A stretch of DNA of 7,590 nt from Proteobacteria bacterium SG_bin9 (GTDB taxonomy: Bacteria > Pseudomonadota > Alphaproteobacteria > Rhizobiales > Xanthobacteraceae), in NCBI GenBank assembly GCA_002083525.1, contig LWDM01000022.1, positions 187 to 7,776 on the forward strand, in the 5' to 3' direction. Shown here in pieces: positions 5,789 to 7,590 of this stretch. The notes beneath the pieces are model-generated. The model made no database searches. It was not told where the DNA came from and saw nothing but the letters and a program-made list of their open reading frames with translations. Position numbers and translations under genes: made by a program. How positions within the stretch are numbered: the first letter of the stretch is position 1; each line of letters starts with the position of its first letter.

Positions 5789-6252
5789 GTTGCGTGCTCC
5801 AGCGAATGTTGTGTCTGCCGCAAGGCCTCACCCAGCGCCATCGCCACCGACACCGCGACGTTGAGCGAGCGCATCCCGGGCGCGACCGGAATCACGACCC
5901 GCTCGTCGGCCGCCTCGGCCACCTCGTCGGTGACGCCGGCGCTCTCCCGCCCGAACAACAGGATATCGGACGTCTCATACCGGAAATCGAGATAGGGGCG
6001 GTCGGCCTTGGTCGAGAATAGCACCAGCCGGTGCGCCTGCTCGTGCCGCCATGTCTCGAACGCGGTCCAGGAATCATGGCGCTGGATCGTCACCTGATCG
6101 AGATAGTCCATTCCCGCCCGGCGGAAATGCCGGTCCGAGACGGGAAACCCGGCCGGCTCGATGATGTGAGCCGCGACATTCAGGCAGGCGCAGAGGCGCA
6201 GAATCGTTCCGGTGTTCTGCGGGATGTCGGGTTGGAAAAGGGCGATCTGCAT
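5785..6252 (-). CDS. trmL: tRNA (cytidine(34)-2'-O)-methyltransferase, SPOUT family
   Basis: TrmL methylates the ribose 2'-O of the wobble nucleotide (C34 or modified U34) of certain leucine tRNAs, using SAM. The 155-residue product shows the compact SpoU/TrmL pattern: LFQPDIPQNTGTILRL (5-20) with the NxGxxxR motif 1, LLFGRESAGV (98-107) as motif 2, and VIPVAPGMRSLNVAVSVAMA (120-139) as motif 3, which forms the trefoil-knot SAM site. I chose the ATG at 6252 because family proteins normally begin with M-x-IALFQPDIPQN. A TTG nine codons earlier (6279) is the alternative. The stop overlaps the queE GTG by 4 bases. It is the first gene of the minus-strand operon, so its promoter must lie in the intergenic region shared with petA. 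The exact tRNA substrates are inferred from the family. Confidence 0.93.
   Translation of the reverse strand: MQIALFQPDIPQNTGTILRLCACLNVAAHIIEPAGFPVSDRHFRRAGMDYLDQVTIQRHDSWTAFETWRHEQAHRLVLFSTKADRPYLDFRYETSDILLFGRESAGVTDEVAEAADERVVIPVAPGMRSLNVAVSVAMALGEALRQTQHSLEHAT
5797..5800 (-). promoter_or_regulatory. Ribosome binding site of queE
   Basis: GGAG on the minus strand lies 8 bases before the GTG at 5788 and inside the last codons of trmL. It supports the GTG start and translational coupling. Confidence 0.6.
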
Positions 6253-6319
6253 CCGGCCGGCGCCTGCCAATGTTTTCAAGACCTGGGTGTTTGAAGATAT
6301 GACGAAATTTCACTGACAT

Positions 6320-6343
6320 ATGCACATTTAGTGCATTGCAATG
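6320..6343. repeat. Two overlapping dyads upstream of trmL
   Basis: ATGCAC (6320-6325) and GTGCAT (6331-6336) are perfect arms around ATTTA. The right arm overlaps a perfect 10-base palindrome CATTGCAATG (6334-6343). The site lies 68-91 bases upstream of the trmL ATG in an AT-richer patch, where an operator or promoter element would be expected. No known consensus fits exactly. Confidence 0.4.
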
Positions 6344-6361
6344 ACTGGAGCGGATAGCGGG

Positions 6362-6388
6362 CTTGCACTCCCTCCGCAAGGGTGCCAA
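6362..6388. promoter_or_regulatory. CIRCE-like inverted repeat upstream of petA
   Basis: CTTGCACTC (6362-6370) and GGGTGCCAA (6380-6388) are separated by exactly 9 bases. Against the HrcA operator consensus TTAGCACTC-N9-GAGTGCTAA each half matches 7 of 9 positions. The arms match each other at 6 of 9 positions. HrcA normally controls groESL and dnaK, so function here is doubtful; a different dyad-binding regulator or an RNA hairpin (GCAC-CC with GG-GTGC, one bulge) are alternatives. Confidence 0.25.
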
Positions 6389-6391
6389 TAG
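6362..6391 (+). promoter_or_regulatory. Candidate petA promoter
   Basis: CTTGCA (6362-6367) and CAATAG (6386-6391), separated by 18 bases, resemble the rhizobial housekeeping pattern CTTGAC-N17-CTATAT. Each hexamer has mismatches, so this is only a candidate. It would give a start near 6398 and a leader of roughly 155 bases before the petA GTG. Its position overlaps the CIRCE-like dyad and abuts the ICE-like core. Confidence 0.25.
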
Positions 6392-6403
6392 AACGATTCT
6401 GGA
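6387..6403. promoter_or_regulatory. Irr/ICE-like box upstream of petA
   Basis: AGAACGATTCT (6390-6400) matches the full core AGAA-NGN-TTCT of the iron control element bound by Irr, the heme-status regulator of Bradyrhizobium and relatives. Of the six flanking A/T positions only two fit, giving 11 of 15 defined positions of TTTAGAA-NGN-TTCTAAA. It sits at or just after the predicted transcription start, where a repressor would act. Regulation of a heme-rich complex by Irr would make biological sense, but binding is inferred. Confidence 0.4.
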
Positions 6404-6537
6404 CTGCATGTTCGGCCCAAAAGGCAGGGACAAGTGGTCTTTCTGCCCCGCGGGGGTCGCGGGCGCCGGTAGCTTTTCGCGGTTGTCGTCAACGGAGGGG
6501 TTTCGTTGGCAACGAGGGCCGCGCCCGGCAGCAGACC

Positions 6538-6546
6538 GGAAAGGGA
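6538..6546 (+). promoter_or_regulatory. Ribosome binding site of petA
   Basis: GGAAAGGGA ends 6 bases before the GTG at 6553. It decides the start, because the frame remains open far upstream with other possible start codons. Confidence 0.7.
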
Positions 6547-6552
6547 CTGATC

Positions 6553-7083
6553 GTGACGACTTCGTCTTCGGCCGAGCATGCCACGCGCCGTGATTTCCTC
6601 TATGTAGCCACTGGCTCCGTTGCCGCGGTTGGCGCCGCCTTCGCCGCCTGGCCCCTGATTTCCCAAATGAATCCCGATGCTTCGACGATCGCCGCCGGCG
6701 CTCCGATCGAAGTCGACCTGGCCCCGATCATGGCAGGCCAGGCGATCAAGGTGTTCTGGCGCGGCAAGCCGATCTACATCTCGAACCGCACCAAGAAGGA
6801 AGTGGACGACGCGATCAACACGCCGCTGTCGAGCCTTCCCGATCCGCAGACCGACGCCCAGCGCACCAAGCAGGGCCACGAGCAGTGGCTCGTCGTTATC
6901 GGCATCTGCACCCACCTCGGCTGCGTTCCGATCGCGCACGAGGGCAGCTACAACGGCTTCTTCTGTCCGTGCCACGGTTCGGTCTACGACACCTCGGGCC
7001 GCATCCGCTCCGGTCCGGCGCCGACCAACCTGCCCGTGCCGCCCTACGAATTCGTCTCCGACACCAAGATCAAGATCGGCTGA
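6553..7083 (+). CDS. petA: Ubiquinol-cytochrome c reductase iron-sulfur (Rieske) subunit
   Basis: The Rieske protein (FbcF in Bradyrhizobium) carries the 2Fe-2S cluster of the cytochrome bc1 complex, passing electrons from ubiquinol to cytochrome c1 on the periplasmic side of the inner membrane. The 176-residue product has a twin-arginine motif TRRDFLY (11-17), followed by a hydrophobic anchor (about 17-34), matching the known Tat export of Rieske proteins with uncleaved anchors. Box I CTHLGC (119-124) and box II CPCHGS (138-143) supply the cluster ligands C119, H121, C138 and H141 and the disulfide pair C124-C140. The GTG start at 6553 gives the usual family N-terminus and has a good Shine-Dalgarno. 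The cytochrome b gene follows after 48 bases, as in the known fbcFH operon. Confidence 0.97.
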   Translation: MTTSSSAEHATRRDFLYVATGSVAAVGAAFAAWPLISQMNPDASTIAAGAPIEVDLAPIMAGQAIKVFWRGKPIYISNRTKKEVDDAINTPLSSLPDPQTDAQRTKQGHEQWLVVIGICTHLGCVPIAHEGSYNGFFCPCHGSVYDTSGRIRSGPAPTNLPVPPYEFVSDTKIKIG

Positions 7084-7131
7084 AGCCTTCGCGGCTGACG
7101 GCCTAATGCCTTTGCTTTCCAGGAACGCATC

Positions 7132-7590
7132 ATGAGTGGACCTTCCACCTTCGAGCCAACCAATCCGGTCATCAAATGGATCGAGCGCCGCCTGCCGATC
7201 TTCGGGCTGGTTCACTCCTCCTTCATTGTCTACCCGGTCCCGCGCAATCTGAACTACTGGTGGACGTTCGGCGGCATTCTCTCGCTGATGCTCGGTGTGC
7301 AGATCATCACCGGCGTCATCCTGGCGATGCACTACACCCCGCATGTCGACTTCGCGTTCAAGTCGGTCGAAGGCATCGTCCGCGACGTCAACTACGGCTG
7401 GCTGCTGCGCTACCTGCACGCCAACGGCGCGTCGATGTTCTTCATTGCCGTCTACATCCACATGTTCCGCGGCCTCTACTACGGGTCCTACAAGGAGCCG
7501 CGTGAGGTGCTCTGGATTCTCGGCGTCATCATCTATCTGCTGATGATGGCGACGGGCTTCATGGGCTACGTGCTGCCGTGGGGCCAGATG
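7132..7590 (+). CDS. petB: Cytochrome b of the bc1 complex (partial; possibly fused b/c1, FbcH-type)
   Basis: Cytochrome b is the membrane-spanning, quinone-oxidising and quinone-reducing subunit of the bc1 complex. The first 153 residues are present without interruption and the gene continues past the right edge. Visible family features are RRLPIF (19-24), YPVPRNLNYWWTFGGILSL (34-52), QIITGVILAMHYTPH (57-71), and helix B RYLHANGASMFFIAVYIHMF (93-112). Helix B carries two heme-ligand histidines 14 apart (H96, H110). RGLYYGSYKEPRE follows (113-125), then the conserved GFMGYVLPWGQM (142-153) at the ubiquinol site. The ATG at 7132 is preceded by AGGAA with a 6-base spacer. In Bradyrhizobium the cytochrome b and c1 genes are one polyprotein gene, fbcH; whether that holds here lies outside the window. 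Confidence 0.96.
   Translation, partial: MSGPSTFEPTNPVIKWIERRLPIFGLVHSSFIVYPVPRNLNYWWTFGGILSLMLGVQIITGVILAMHYTPHVDFAFKSVEGIVRDVNYGWLLRYLHANGASMFFIAVYIHMFRGLYYGSYKEPREVLWILGVIIYLLMMATGFMGYVLPWGQM

Larger units (their letters stand above)
6253..6552. other. Divergent intergenic region between trmL operon and bc1 operon
   Basis: Three hundred bases separate the trmL and petA starts. The region contains two overlapping dyads (6320-6343), a candidate petA promoter with a CIRCE-like dyad (6362-6391), an Irr/ICE-like core (6387-6403), and in the petA leader a perfect palindrome CCCCGCGGGG (6446-6455). The leader can also form GCCCCGC/GCGGGC (6445-6464) with one bulged C. No believable small protein gene is seen; in-frame readings upstream of petA lack family sequence. 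Confidence 0.6.

Noticed and set aside
5078..5995. A 305-codon plus-strand reading across queD, queE and trmL
   Set aside because: It is antisense to three well-supported genes and has an arginine-rich, featureless composition typical of shadow frames.
6320..6336. NtrC binding site
   Set aside because: TGCAC and GTGCA arms are present, but the spacer is 5 bases instead of the 7 of the usual NtrC site, and the flanking C/G pair is missing.
6382..6552. N-terminal extension of petA
   Set aside because: The extension is in frame but has no family-like sequence, and the GTG at 6553 with its Shine-Dalgarno gives the standard Rieske N-terminus with the Tat motif near the start.
6328..7461. A 377-codon minus-strand reading across petA and the cytochrome b gene
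   Set aside because: It is antisense to two unmistakable bc1 genes and shows no family motif.

Overview
This window looks like a chromosomal core-genome segment from a high-GC alphaproteobacterium, most likely of the Bradyrhizobium/Rhodopseudomonas/Afipia group (Nitrobacteraceae). The evidence is the Rieske and cytochrome b proteins, which closely resemble my recollection of Bradyrhizobium FbcF/FbcH, and the presence of DUF1285, DUF6111 and an alphaproteobacterial type of QueD. The genus assignment is from memory of these families, not from a search. I see no mobile element, tRNA, rRNA, CRISPR array or phage gene.

Layout. (1) Bases 1-541, minus strand: the N-terminal half of a MoxR-type AAA+ ATPase that runs off the left edge. 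(2) A 210-base divergent intergenic region leads into a plus-strand operon (752-3517) of four genes: DUF1285 protein, CoA-type NUDIX pyrophosphatase, a small DUF6111 membrane protein, and CCA tRNA nucleotidyltransferase. All three junctions are 4-base start/stop overlaps. (3) A convergent gap of 28 bases, then a minus-strand DUF2158 (YodC-like) gene with an extremely acidic tail. (4) A minus-strand operon, read right to left as trmL, queE, queD, hemF (6252 down to 3887), with junctions of 4-base overlap, 19-base gap and 1-base overlap. (5) A 300-base divergent intergenic region. (6) The plus-strand start of the cytochrome bc1 operon: petA/fbcF (Rieske protein), then the first 153 codons of the cytochrome b gene (petB/fbcH), which runs off the right edge.

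How the genes work together. The trmL-queE-queD part combines two tRNA position-34 modifications (2'-O-methylation and the 7-deazaguanine route to queuosine). It is joined to oxygen-dependent coproporphyrinogen III oxidase of heme synthesis. On the other side of the same intergenic region lies the heme-containing bc1 complex. The cca gene in the other operon adds a second tRNA-processing function.

The genes are mostly ordinary housekeeping genes. The parts worth a second look are the petA upstream region, which holds an Irr/ICE-like core, an overlapping-promoter dyad resembling a degenerate CIRCE element, and two further dyads; the QueD homologue that lacks the usual catalytic cysteine; and the acidic DUF2158 tail. 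I did not find a clearly new system.
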